In this document: positions 1 through 7,459 of the stretch, one piece after another | Numbering within the stretch: position 1 is the first letter of the stretch | Layout of the letters: the number at the start of each line of letters is the position of its first letter | Source: Pseudomonadota bacterium | GTDB taxonomy: Bacteria > Pseudomonadota > Alphaproteobacteria > Rhizobiales > Hyphomicrobiaceae | Direction of reading: 5' to 3' | DNA: 14,115 nucleotides | Assembly (NCBI GenBank): GCA_003242645.1 | Contig: QGVC01000052.1 | Location: 1 to 14,115 of the forward strand | The notes under the pieces: generated by a model | Told to the model about the DNA's origin: nothing | The model's input: only the letters and a program-made list of their open reading frames with translations | Database searches by the model: none | Program-made: the position numbers and the translations under genes

Positions 1-1326
1 CTTTCCGCAACATGGGTAAAGGGGGACTTTGCCGGCGTTTAAGGACGCCGCCACCGCGTGGTTGCCGACGTCGGTGTGCACCGCATAGGCGAAGTCGATC
101 GGCGTTGCGCCGCGCGGCAGGGCAATGAGACGGCCCTTGGGCGTGAAGCAAAACACCTGGTCGTGGAAGAGCTCGAGCTTCGTGTGCTCCAGAAACTCTT
201 CCGGATTGTTGCCGTCGAGCAGCGTCTCGACGAGCCGGCGCAGCCACATGTAGGGGCCGCTATCCTTCTCGTAGACCGACCTGGAGCCGTTGCCGTGGTC
301 CTTATAGAGGGCGTGCGCCGCGACGCCGTACTCGGCGACTTGGTGCATCTCCCGAGTGCGGATCTGTAGCTCGACGCGCTGATGCCGCGGCCCGACGATG
401 GTCGTGTGAATCGACCGGTACCCGTTCTGCTTCGGAGTCGAGATGTAGTCTTTGAAGCGCCCCGGAACTGAGTTCCAAGTCGTGTGCACGACGCCGAGAA
501 CGCGGTAGCAATCCTCCACGTTTTCGACGATGACGCGAAAGCCATAGATGTCGGACAACTGCTCCAGCGAGATCTGCTTGTTCTGCATCTTACGCCAGAT
601 GGCGTAAGGCTTCTTCTCGCGGCCCGACACCTCGGCGGTGATGTTCACTTCGGCCAGCTTGGCCCGCAGCGCACCCTGAATTTCCTCGACGATCCCGCGA
701 TTCCGCTCGCGAAGCTGCGCGAGCCGTGCGGTGACCGTCCTGTAGGCCTCCGGGTGCAGCCACCGGAAGGCATGATCCTCCAGCTCCTCGCGCAGCTGTT
801 GCATTCCCATGCGCCCCGCCAAAGGCGCGTAGATGTCGAGCGTCTCCTGGGAGATGCGCTCGCGCGCCTCAGGCCGCATGTGCTCCAGAGTGCGCATGTT
901 GTGCAGGCGATCTGCGAGCTTGACGAGCAGCACGCGGATATCGCTCGAAATCGCGATGAGCAGCTTGCGAAAATTTTCCGCCTGCTCCGCGCGCTTGGAG
1001 ACGAGGTCAAGGCGCCGGATCTTGGTCAGCCCGTCGACGAGGGCGCCGATCTCGGGCCCGAACAGCTGGTCGATCTCCGCCCGGGTCGCTTCAGTGTCCT
1101 CGATGACGTCGTGCAGCAGCGCCGTCGCGATCGTCGCGTCGTCGAGCTTCAGCTCAGTGAGGATGGCCGCAACTTCGAGGGGGTGTGAAAAGTAAGGGTC
1201 GCCAGAGGCGCGCTTCTGGTTGCTGTGCGCCTTCATGGCGTAGACATAGGCGCGATTGAGCAGCGCCTCGTCGGCGTTAGGGTCGTATGCTAGGACCCGC
1301 TCGACGAGCTCGTACTGGCGCATCAT
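1..1326 (-). CDS. rsh: RelA/SpoT-type bifunctional (p)ppGpp synthetase/hydrolase, C-terminal part cut by window edge
   Basis: This protein makes and degrades the alarmone (p)ppGpp in the cytoplasm (stringent response). The window holds the first 442 codons; the rest lies beyond the left edge. The HD hydrolase domain is clear: H48, HDVIEDT from H72, and DRLHN from D139. The synthetase domain follows, with DIYGFRV and then RFKDYISTPKQNGYRSIHTT from R290. The RxKD form (R290-D293) is the type reported for bifunctional Rel/Spo enzymes, as opposed to ExDD of monofunctional RelA, so both activities are expected. A TGS domain begins near residue 396 and is cut off. The start is the first of two adjacent ATGs, with GAGGTG about 8 bases upstream. 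It lies 96 bp downstream of rpoZ on the same strand, the usual alphaproteobacterial arrangement. The last 15 or so bases read poorly as TGS sequence; see findings. Confidence 0.95.
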   Translation of the reverse strand, partial: MMRQYELVERVLAYDPNADEALLNRAYVYAMKAHSNQKRASGDPYFSHPLEVAAILTELKLDDATIATALLHDVIEDTEATRAEIDQLFGPEIGALVDGLTKIRRLDLVSKRAEQAENFRKLLIAISSDIRVLLVKLADRLHNMRTLEHMRPEARERISQETLDIYAPLAGRMGMQQLREELEDHAFRWLHPEAYRTVTARLAQLRERNRGIVEEIQGALRAKLAEVNITAEVSGREKKPYAIWRKMQNKQISLEQLSDIYGFRVIVENVEDCYRVLGVVHTTWNSVPGRFKDYISTPKQNGYRSIHTTIVGPRHQRVELQIRTREMHQVAEYGVAAHALYKDHGNGSRSVYEKDSGPYMWLRRLVETLLDGNNPEEFLEHTKLELFHDQVFCFTPKGRLIALPRGATPIDFAYAVHTDVGNHAVAASLNAGKVPLYPCCGK

Positions 1327-1422
1327 GGTTTGCGCACCTCAATCGAGAGTACGCACCCGGCACCGCTCCGAACGGTAGGGCGCCGCAATTCCTTGTGGCG
1401 CCGCCCCACCCATGGGGAAACC

Positions 1423-1848
1423 TCAGCGGCCGTTGCGCCCCCCATTTCCGCCAATGGAAGCGGACGGCTCGGTCGGCGTCAGGCTTTCCATGCCGCGCAG
1501 GAGCTGCTCCTCGGTGAGGACATCGACGACGTTGTCGCTCGCCTGGTCGTCGCGGCCAAGCAGTGGGCTCCGCCCATCCCGCGTCAACAACGGAGCAGCG
1601 ACGGCCTCGGGCTCGTCCACCTCGACGTTCTTCTGGATCGAGTGGATCAGCGACTCGCGCAGATCGTCGGGCGGGATCGTCTGTTCGGCGATCTCGCGCA
1701 GCGCAATGACCGGGTTCTTGTCGTTTTCGGGGTCTACCGTGATTGGACTGCCGTTGGCGATCGCGCGAGCGCGGTGGGCGGCGAGCAGTACGAGCTCAAA
1801 CCGATTGGGTACCTTGTCGACGCAATCTTCAACGGTGACACGAGCCAT
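1423..1848 (-). CDS. rpoZ: DNA-directed RNA polymerase omega subunit
   Basis: Omega binds the beta' subunit and helps assemble and stabilise RNA polymerase. The first 60 or so residues match the family well: [20 protein letters not shown], then AAHRAR and the conserved [13 protein letters not shown] stretch. The remaining half (to residue 141) is an acidic, low-complexity tail ending in a Gly/Asn/Arg-rich stretch; such tails are common in alphaproteobacterial omega and make it longer than the roughly 90-residue enterobacterial protein. The N-terminal M-A-R is the MAR motif linked to (p)ppGpp site 1 of RNA polymerase in Escherichia coli. The ATG has AAAGGA six bases upstream. It sits between folK (75 bp upstream) and the rsh gene (96 bp downstream), all on one strand, so co-transcription is likely. 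Confidence 0.96.
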   Translation of the reverse strand: MARVTVEDCVDKVPNRFELVLLAAHRARAIANGSPITVDPENDKNPVIALREIAEQTIPPDDLRESLIHSIQKNVEVDEPEAVAAPLLTRDGRSPLLGRDDQASDNVVDVLTEEQLLRGMESLTPTEPSASIGGNGGRNGR

Positions 1849-1923
1849 TCTGTGTCCTTTCGTTTGAGCAACTTGAGAGCGTGCTTGAGCCCCCCGACGA
1901 CCCGATGGTCCCAGGAAGCCTTC

Positions 1924-2496
1924 CTAATTGCACAAAATCCAATGCGAATCAAGGATGCGCCGAACCCCGCGACGCTGTGGCCCGAGCTTTGCTAGCAGAG
2001 CTTTCGCCGGAGTCCGGAGCACGGGATGGCGCCAGGTAGGAGCGACGTCGAGGAGCGGCCTCAACACGAAGGCGCGCCGATGCGCTTCCGGATGAGGCAG
2101 GATGAGCCGCCCTCGATGCCGCTTGCCCGACGGCCATCCGAATCGCAATCCACAGAAATCTATAATATCGAGATCAAGAGGGCGCGGCCCCCAGTGAACG
2201 CCCAAGCGCCGGCCAGCCCGCCTTTCGAGCTGCTTGAGAGCCCGTAGCAACATGGCCGGCGAAAGCTTTGCTTTTGCCAGGATGACAGCATTTAGGTAGT
2301 GTGGCTGCCAATTCCCGCCGATTGGCTCCGTCTCGTAAAGAGCCGATGCGGCCTCGACGGTGATGTGCAGAGCGCGCAGCTCAACTATGGCGCGGCGCAA
2401 GGTCTCGATGGGGGAGCCCCATCTCCCCGGGAGATTGGCGCCAAGCGAGATGAGAATCGCGCACGATGCAATCCCGTGAACGGTCGAAACGATCAT
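1924..2496 (-). CDS. folK: 2-amino-4-hydroxy-6-hydroxymethyldihydropteridine pyrophosphokinase (HPPK)
   Basis: HPPK transfers pyrophosphate from ATP to 6-hydroxymethyl-7,8-dihydropterin in folate synthesis (cytoplasm). Family marks: the opening ILISLGANLPG strand at residues 14-24, ETEPIGG followed by QPHYLNAV (residues 55-71) in the pterin/ATP region, and the signature WGPRPLDLDIIDF at 102-114, where D108 and D110 match the magnesium ligands. PEAHRRAFVLRPLLDVAP follows near the end, as is typical. I used the ATG at 2496, giving 190 residues; it has no good Shine-Dalgarno site. A TTG at 2532 adds 12 residues and has AGGG just upstream, so it remains an alternative. The conserved fold begins at residue 14, so neither choice changes the function. 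folB and folP are not nearby; the gene leads the rpoZ-rsh run. Confidence 0.93.
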   Translation of the reverse strand: MIVSTVHGIASCAILISLGANLPGRWGSPIETLRRAIVELRALHITVEAASALYETEPIGGNWQPHYLNAVILAKAKLSPAMLLRALKQLERRAGRRLGVHWGPRPLDLDIIDFCGLRFGWPSGKRHRGRLILPHPEAHRRAFVLRPLLDVAPTWRHPVLRTPAKALLAKLGPQRRGVRRILDSHWILCN

Positions 2497-2695
2497 AGGA
2501 GCTGAATATTGCTGGCCACGGGATTGTCCCAACGCCCTATTCCGGTCCCATAATGGGGCGAAGCTACTGGATGGCTTGAGATTCTCTGACAGCCATTGGG
2601 TCTGGCCCGCGGCTCATACGCGACCCCCTGGCCCATACACGAAATTGAATGTCGAGCGGGGAGACAAACTGCCTATGAAGCTCCCGAGGTGACAA

Positions 2696-3337
2696 ATGCA
2701 TTTTTATCCTCACGAAAGAATCGCGCTGTTCATCGATGGTGCAAACCTCTATGCAACCGCAAAGGCATTGGGTTTCGACATTGACTACAAGCGCCTTCTG
2801 GCGCTCTTCCGAAAACAGGGTCACCTTGTTCGCGCTTTGTACTACACGGCTCTGGCGGAGGACCAGGAATACTCGTCGATCCGGCCTTTGATCGATTGGC
2901 TCGACTACAACGGCTACACCATGGTGACCAAGCCGACCAAGGAGTACACGGACTCCATGGGCCGGCGGAAGGTCAAGGGGAACATGGACATCGAGCTGAC
3001 GGTCGACGCGATGCGGCTGTCGAGGAATCTCGACCACATCGTGCTGTTCTCCGGTGACGGCGACTTCAAGTGCCTCGTTGCTGCCCTTCAGCAGGAAGGG
3101 CGCCGGGTCAGCGTCGTCTCAACCTTGCAGACCCAGCCGCCAATGGTTGCCGATGAGCTGAGGCGCCAGTCCGATCAGTTCATTGACCTGGCAGACCTGG
3201 AGCAGTTTATCTGCCGTGACCCGGCAACGCGCACGGTCCGCAGTGAGCGCAATTCCACACGGCGGGAGGCCTATCAGCGGTCCGGGGTTGAGCCGGTTCC
3301 GTTCCAGGAGCAGGATGACCTCTCCGAAGAGGTCTGA
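2696..3337 (+). CDS. NYN domain (LabA/DUF88 family) protein, putative RNase
   Basis: This is a PIN-like NYN-fold protein of the LabA/DUF88 family; relatives are known or predicted metal-dependent RNases. The acidic active site is visible: LFIDGANLY with D14 and N17, KGNMDIELTVDAM with D98 and D104, and LFSGDGDF with D121 and D123. The NYN fold covers about residues 8-175. The last 35 residues are polar, carry several Arg and acidic residues, and look disordered. The length of 213 is slightly above the core family because of this tail. The ATG has GAGGT 5 bases upstream. The stop is 17 bp before the uracil-DNA glycosylase start, so the two are probably one transcript. The gene is divergent from folK over a 199-bp gap. 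The domain call is firm; the substrate is unknown. Confidence 0.9.
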   Translation: MHFYPHERIALFIDGANLYATAKALGFDIDYKRLLALFRKQGHLVRALYYTALAEDQEYSSIRPLIDWLDYNGYTMVTKPTKEYTDSMGRRKVKGNMDIELTVDAMRLSRNLDHIVLFSGDGDFKCLVAALQQEGRRVSVVSTLQTQPPMVADELRRQSDQFIDLADLEQFICRDPATRTVRSERNSTRREAYQRSGVEPVPFQEQDDLSEEV

Positions 3338-3354
3338 TTCTGGAGCCTGACCTT

Positions 3355-4041
3355 ATGCATGGTATGCCGGATGCGGCAGCAGCTGAGCTGACTGCCGCGG
3401 AGCCGGATTTTGACTGCCCGCTCTGTCCCCGGCTGGTGGACTTCCGTCTGGCCAATCGTGCGGCTGAGCCCGAGTGGCACAATGCACCTGTCCGCTCCTT
3501 CGGAGATCCTAATGCCCGCCTGCTGATCGTCGGGCTGGCGCCAGGGCTTCGGGGGGCGAACAGGACAGGGCGGCCGTTCACGGGGGACTATGCGGGCGAG
3601 CTCCTTTATCAGACGCTGATCGAACTGGGCTTCGCGAGTGGGACCTACCTCGCGGACCCGGCCGATGGGCTGGTGCTCAACGACTGCATGGTGACCAATG
3701 CAGTCAGATGCGTGCCGCCCCAGAACAAGCCCACGCCGGAAGAGGTGGCGACATGCCGCCGATTCCTGATCGGGCGAATTGCCGCGCTCCCGCGGTTAGA
3801 GGCCGTGTTGGCTCTTGGCCGCATCGCGCACGAGAGTGTCCTCGTTGCATTCGGCGCCCGGAGGGCCGCCTTCCCCTTCGCTCACGGGGCGCGGCACGCA
3901 ATCCGGCCGGACCTCACCTTGTTCGACAGTTATCACTGCTCTAGGTACAATACGAGCACTGGCAAGCTGACACCGCAGATGTTCAAGGCGGTTCTGCAGG
4001 CGATCCGGGATCACCTTCGCCCGTCTCGGCCGGGCCGCTGA
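3355..4041 (+). CDS. Family 5 (UDGb-type) Fe-S uracil-DNA glycosylase
   Basis: This enzyme removes uracil, and in family 5 also other deaminated bases, from DNA to begin base excision repair. Motif 1 is GLAPGLRGANRTGRPFTGD at residues 60-78. The second motif region is the stretch SYHCSRYNTSTGKLT near the C terminus, which is typical of family 5 and differs from the HPSP form of family 4. Four cysteines suit the [4Fe-4S] cluster: C21 and C24 (CPLC), C119 and C134 (spaced by 14). TNAVRCVPPQNKP at 114-126 is a strong family mark. Motif 1 lacks the catalytic acidic residue of other UDG families, as expected for family 5. The start ATG has GGAG 9 bases upstream; an ATG three codons later is an alternative. 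It follows the NYN gene by 17 bp. Confidence 0.93.
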   Translation: MHGMPDAAAAELTAAEPDFDCPLCPRLVDFRLANRAAEPEWHNAPVRSFGDPNARLLIVGLAPGLRGANRTGRPFTGDYAGELLYQTLIELGFASGTYLADPADGLVLNDCMVTNAVRCVPPQNKPTPEEVATCRRFLIGRIAALPRLEAVLALGRIAHESVLVAFGARRAAFPFAHGARHAIRPDLTLFDSYHCSRYNTSTGKLTPQMFKAVLQAIRDHLRPSRPGR

Positions 4042-4201
4042 CGTCAGCAGGCCGGCCCTACATCTGCAGAACCCTGCGCTGCGCGGGAACCGCAGGCATC
4101 AATTGCGATTAGCTCAATGGCGAGCGCTGCCTTGCGTCGGATCAAGGAAGCGGAACCGAAGCGCGGCAATCTGAAGGTAGAGAACCACAAGGTGCCCTGA
4201 C

Positions 4202-4603
4202 ATGCTCGAGATTGCGCCCGAAAAGGTGGCCCACATCATCATCAAGGCTCGTGAGTACGATGCCAAGGTCGCGGCCGAATTCCCGAACGAGGGGAGCGGC
4301 TCCGAGGGCGAGCCAGAAGATATTCTCGAGGATATGCCGGATGACACGACCCGGCCAGAGCTCGTCGAATTCATCGAGAGTCTGAACGATGACGAGCAGG
4401 CTCACCTCGTCGCGCTGGCATGGGTTGGCCGTGGCACCTTCGAACCGGATGAGTTCGAAGAGGCGGTGGAAACAGCACGGAATGAGAAGATCAACTCGAC
4501 TGCCGAGTATCTGTTAGGGATACCGCTGCTCGCCGACTACCTCGAGGAGGGCCTTGAGAAGCTCGGCTATCCCGTCGAGGACATCGAGGGTGAAATTCTC
4601 TAG
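4202..4603 (+). CDS. DUF3775 family protein, function unknown
   Basis: This small acidic protein (133 residues) matches the DUF3775 pattern as I know it. The opening is EIAPEKVAHIIIKAREYDAK; the middle has an acidic, probably flexible linker (about residues 33-55); then LNDDEQAHLVALAWVGRG; then the C-terminal TAEYLLGIPLLADYLEEGL. The function of the family is not known to me. There are no membrane segments, signal peptide or cysteines, so it is probably cytoplasmic. The ATG has AAGGTG 8 bases upstream. It lies 160 bp after the glycosylase on the same strand and ends 46 bp before the convergent peroxiredoxin-like gene. A short open frame of 27 codons ends one base before this start; see findings. 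Confidence 0.85.
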   Translation: MLEIAPEKVAHIIIKAREYDAKVAAEFPNEGSGSEGEPEDILEDMPDDTTRPELVEFIESLNDDEQAHLVALAWVGRGTFEPDEFEEAVETARNEKINSTAEYLLGIPLLADYLEEGLEKLGYPVEDIEGEIL

Positions 4604-4638
4604 CCACCTTACAAGCGGTGGTGCCTGGCGGTGGCACC
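4604..4638. terminator. Overlapping hairpins between convergent genes, possible bidirectional terminator
   Basis: Between the convergent DUF3775 and peroxiredoxin-like stops, CCACC (4604-4608) can pair with GGTGG (4617-4621). GGTGCC (4620-4625) can pair with GGCACC (4633-4638) over a 7-base loop. The two stems share bases 4620-4621, so they compete. No T-run follows on either strand, so this is not a classical intrinsic terminator. Confidence 0.35.
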
Positions 4639-4649
4639 TCCTTCATCGG

Positions 4650-5207
4650 CTAATTAACCCTGGCCGAGAGGAAGGCCAGCACCTCGCGGGGGTGCGTGTG
4701 CGGCGGATGCACGGGATAAAAGACATGATCGATGCGCCCCTCGCGCAATACCAGCGTGAGCCGCGCGAGATAGATCTTTCCTCCGGTCTCGAACACCGGG
4801 AGGTTTAGAGCCGTCCGGAACACTCCTTCAGCATCGCTCAGCAGCTCGTAAGGCAACTTCAATCGCACCGCCAGCTCTTCCTGCTCCTCGCTCGCCTGGC
4901 CGGACAGGCCGAATAGAGCAGCGGGCATGCCCGCAAAGCCCAGATGAAGATCGCGGAAGCCTTCGGCCTCAGCTGTCGAGCCGTGCGCGCCCGGAATATT
5001 GTCCCAGTTCGGCGGGTTCGGAACGCCTGGCCGCCCGGCCCAGGGATAACAGAACACGACAACCCATCCGGGGATCTGCGCAAGCGAGACAGCTCGGCCT
5101 CGTGTCGAGGGAAGCGCTATATCTGGAATGGCCATACCCCGGGCCAAGTGCTCAGCACGCCCATCATCGGCGGGCGCGGGCCAAGGCCAGTCTGCTTGAG
5201 AGGTCAC
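4650..5207 (-). CDS. Peroxiredoxin-like (AhpC/TSA, thioredoxin-fold) protein lacking the peroxidatic cysteine
   Basis: The 185-residue protein has the redoxin/peroxiredoxin fold. It has the opening PDIALPSTRGRAVSLAQIPG, the strand VVVFCYPWAGRPG, then IPGAHGSTAEAEGFRDLH, later KLPYELLSDAEG and LTLVLREGRIDHVFYPVHPP. In BCP-type peroxiredoxins the third element reads PGCTxxxCxFRD. Here the peroxidatic position is S77 and the usual resolving position is E82. The only cysteine is C53, in the strand before the motif, so normal peroxidase chemistry is not expected. From memory, related redoxin-like sequences with this Gly-Ser-Thr form exist, which would make this a subfamily trait rather than an error. 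The start is a GTG with GAGGAGAG upstream. It is the last gene of the dapA-smpB-GNAT run, 12 bp after the GNAT gene. Confidence 0.8.
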   Translation of the reverse strand: MTSQADWPWPAPADDGRAEHLARGMAIPDIALPSTRGRAVSLAQIPGWVVVFCYPWAGRPGVPNPPNWDNIPGAHGSTAEAEGFRDLHLGFAGMPAALFGLSGQASEEQEELAVRLKLPYELLSDAEGVFRTALNLPVFETGGKIYLARLTLVLREGRIDHVFYPVHPPHTHPREVLAFLSARVN

Positions 5208-5219
5208 GGCCTGCTCTCC

Positions 5220-5999
5220 TCAACGTTCGCGCAGCCTATAGTGATAACGGCCCACCTCGCGAAATCCGACGGCTGCGTACAGTCGCTGCGCTGGAAAATT
5301 CTCGGTCACGGCCTGGAGCGCTACCATCTTCGCCCCTTGCTGCCAGCCCCACGCAGCAACCGCGACCATAACGGTCTTGGCGGCTCCTTTCCGGCGGGCC
5401 TCGGCGCGCGTGCCGATGCATTCTGCGATCAGGATATTTCCCCTCAAAACAGCCAAGGCCGTGCTTAGAGTTTGCCCGCCAATTTCGAAGCTCAAGAATG
5501 CCTTTGGAGTTGGCACCGAAGCCAAGATGCGCGGTGCAGCCGCGTGACGATCCGGCCTCACGTTGGACAGGTAGACCTCCATCCACCCATCGCTCGGACG
5601 GTCGGCAACAACAACGCCTGTCGGAATATCTTCATTAACCGATAAGCGCATCGCGAGCGTCGAGACCGGCTCGTGGATGCGGTACCCGCGCCGAGCGAGC
5701 CTTTGATCGAGATCCGCCGGCGCGGCGAGGGTGCTGCTCACCTGAAAGCGACTCGGGGCATTGCGGCTGAAATAGCGTGCCTCTGCCTCCGCGATCGCGG
5801 CCTCGGGGTCGGCCCCGCGGAACTCCAAAGTCGAGACCGAATTGGCTCTCTGGGATCCGCCGCCCGAGTAGCGCCACAGCCAGCCGCTAATGTCGTGTAT
5901 TTCGAAGGCGGGCCAAGCCTCGACGGCAGCCACCTCGATGGCCCGCAACTCGTCTTCCGTGAATTCGGCCGCACTCGTATCAGCGCGCGCGTACGTCAC
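5220..5999 (-). CDS. GNAT family N-acetyltransferase with an N-terminal GNAT-like half
   Basis: GNAT enzymes move an acetyl group from acetyl-CoA to an amine. The C-terminal half (about residues 125-259) holds the active domain. The acetyl-CoA loop is TRAEARRKGAAKTVM at 197-211, with the R-R-K-G-A-A pyrophosphate-binding run, and the final element is LYAAVGFREVGRYHYR at 240-255. The N-terminal half (about 15-115), with AVEAWP, GWLWRYSGGGSQRANSVS and DLDQRLARRGYRIHEPV, resembles the paired GNAT-like domain of larger two-lobed family members, without a clear CoA loop. The acceptor substrate cannot be read from the sequence. The start is GTG with GGGGAGG upstream; the next in-frame ATG is at codon 117, inside the fold. 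It lies 33 bp after smpB and 12 bp before the peroxiredoxin-like gene. Confidence 0.85.
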   Translation of the reverse strand: MTYARADTSAAEFTEDELRAIEVAAVEAWPAFEIHDISGWLWRYSGGGSQRANSVSTLEFRGADPEAAIAEAEARYFSRNAPSRFQVSSTLAAPADLDQRLARRGYRIHEPVSTLAMRLSVNEDIPTGVVVADRPSDGWMEVYLSNVRPDRHAAAPRILASVPTPKAFLSFEIGGQTLSTALAVLRGNILIAECIGTRAEARRKGAAKTVMVAVAAWGWQQGAKMVALQAVTENFPAQRLYAAVGFREVGRYHYRLRER

Positions 6000-6032
6000 C
6001 CACCCTCCCCGGCGCCCTCCGCGAAATTGTGC

Positions 6033-6509
6033 TCAGCCCCGCTCGCGCATCAAACGCGCTTTCTGGCGCTCCCAATCCCGCTTGGCTTCCGTTTCTCTCT
6101 TGTCGTGCAGCTTCTTGCCTTGGGCGAGCGCCAGCTTCAGCTTGGCGATGCCTCGCTCGTTGAAATAGAGCTCCAGCGGGACGATCGTCATGCCCTGGCG
6201 GCTTACGGCATTGGCCAGCCTGTGCAGCTCCCGGCGATGCATCAGCAGACGCCGGGGCCGCCGCGGCTCGTGATTGAAGAACGCGCTGGCGTACTTGTAC
6301 TCGGGAATGTAAGCGTTGATCAGTGTCAGCCCGCCGTCTTCAAATGCGGCGTAGCTTTCCGAGATGTTGGCCTGCCCCAGACGCAGAGATTTCACCTCTG
6401 TGCCGGTCAGCGCGATGCCCGCCTCGTAGGTATCCTTGATGAAGTAATCGTGGCGCGCCCTCCGGTTCTCAGCAACGAGCCGGCGGCCGCCATTGCCTTT
6501 GGCCGCCAT
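6033..6509 (-). CDS. smpB: SsrA-binding protein SmpB
   Basis: SmpB binds tmRNA (SsrA) and brings it to stalled ribosomes for trans-translation. The sequence is canonical over its whole length: [39 protein letters not shown], a [17 protein letters not shown] stretch, and the basic C-terminal tail [20 protein letters not shown] that enters the empty mRNA channel. At 158 residues it has the normal length. The ATG has GGGGAC 4 bases upstream. It follows dapA by 24 bp and precedes the GNAT gene by 33 bp. The tmRNA gene itself is not in this window. Confidence 0.98.
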   Translation of the reverse strand: MAAKGNGGRRLVAENRRARHDYFIKDTYEAGIALTGTEVKSLRLGQANISESYAAFEDGGLTLINAYIPEYKYASAFFNHEPRRPRRLLMHRRELHRLANAVSRQGMTIVPLELYFNERGIAKLKLALAQGKKLHDKRETEAKRDWERQKARLMRERG

Positions 6510-6533
6510 TTTGTCCCCAGATCCCCCGTCCGC

Positions 6534-7424
6534 CTACTCGGCCGCCTTCGCTTGCAGCAGCCCTACGCTGATCATTGCCGCCTCAATGGCTTGCTTCGTC
6601 GATTCGGCGACGGGAGCCAGTGGTAGCCGCACCTCAGGACTGCAAAGCCCGAGAAGCGATGCCGCGTATTTGACCGGCCCCGGATTCGTTTCGATAAACA
6701 GCGCTTCGTGCAGCGGCATCAGACGGTCCTGCAGGCCGAGCGCTTTCTTAAAATCACCGGCAAGGCAGGCGTTCTGGAATTCTGCACAGAGCGCAGGCGC
6801 AACGTTCGCGGTGACCGAGATACAGCCCTGACCGCCATGCGCGTTGAAGCCAAGCGCTGTCGCATCCTCGCCTGAGAGCATGACGAAGTCCGAGCCACAG
6901 GCGAGCCGCTGAAGCGAAGCACGCGCAAGATTCGCCGTCGCGTCCTTGACGCCGACGACATTCTTCAGGCGAGCGCAGCGCGCCATGGTCGCCACCGACA
7001 TGTCCACCACCGTGCGCGACGGAACGTTGTAGAGGATGATCGGAATGTCGACGGCGTCGTTGATCGCCTTCACGTGGAGATAGAGGCCCTCCTGTGTCGG
7101 CTTGTTGTAATAGGGCATGACGATGAGGACGGCATCCGCGCCCACATCCTTCGCATGCCGGGCGAAGTCGATCGCCTCTGCCGTCGAGTTGGAGCCAGCA
7201 CCCGCGATGATCGGCACGCGCTTTCGGACGGTCTCCACACAGACCTCGACGACACGTTTGTGCTCCTCATGGGAAAGTGTGGGGCTCTCGCCAGTCGTTC
7301 CGACCGGAACAAGGCCGTGCGTACCCTGAGCGATCTGCCATTCGATGATCCGCTCATAAGCCGTCTCATCGAAAGCGCCGTTCTTGAACGGCGTGATCAA
7401 CGCCGTGAACGATCCCTTAAACAT
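6534..7424 (-). CDS. dapA: 4-hydroxy-tetrahydrodipicolinate synthase
   Basis: DapA condenses pyruvate with aspartate semialdehyde, the first committed step to diaminopimelate (peptidoglycan) and lysine. All catalytic residues are present: the Schiff-base lysine K160 in [10 protein letters not shown]132 in ILYNVPSRT with R137, and the T43-T44 pair in [12 protein letters not shown]. The opening [15 protein letters not shown] and the [12 protein letters not shown] segment are typical. The length of 296 is normal for the tetrameric (beta/alpha)8 barrel enzyme. The ATG has GAGGAG 6 bases upstream. It is the first gene of the run dapA, smpB, GNAT, peroxiredoxin-like, and is divergent from the lytic transglycosylase. 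Confidence 0.97.
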   Translation of the reverse strand: MFKGSFTALITPFKNGAFDETAYERIIEWQIAQGTHGLVPVGTTGESPTLSHEEHKRVVEVCVETVRKRVPIIAGAGSNSTAEAIDFARHAKDVGADAVLIVMPYYNKPTQEGLYLHVKAINDAVDIPIILYNVPSRTVVDMSVATMARCARLKNVVGVKDATANLARASLQRLACGSDFVMLSGEDATALGFNAHGGQGCISVTANVAPALCAEFQNACLAGDFKKALGLQDRLMPLHEALFIETNPGPVKYAASLLGLCSPEVRLPLAPVAESTKQAIEAAMISVGLLQAKAAE

Positions 7425-7459
7425 GTGCTGCTCCTCGAGCAGAGGCTACCCGAACCTAA

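Noticed and set aside
484..1188. Long open frame of 234 codons on the plus strand
   Set aside because: It lies antisense to the rsh gene, whose HD and synthetase motifs are unmistakable. Long antisense frames are expected at this GC content, and the product shows no family motif.
2524..2554. TTGTCC and CATAAT upstream of the NYN gene as a housekeeping promoter
   Set aside because: The spacer is 19 bases and the -35 match is only four of six; not strong enough to list as a feature.
4108..4151. tRNA-like stretch TAGCTCAATGGCGAGC, resembling a D-arm
   Set aside because: The D-stem GCTC/GAGC is present, but no anticodon stem, T-arm or acceptor stem can be formed around it; probably chance.
5673..6626. 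Open frame of 317 codons on the plus strand
   Set aside because: It runs antisense across the GNAT, smpB and dapA genes, all firmly identified, and has no recognisable domain.
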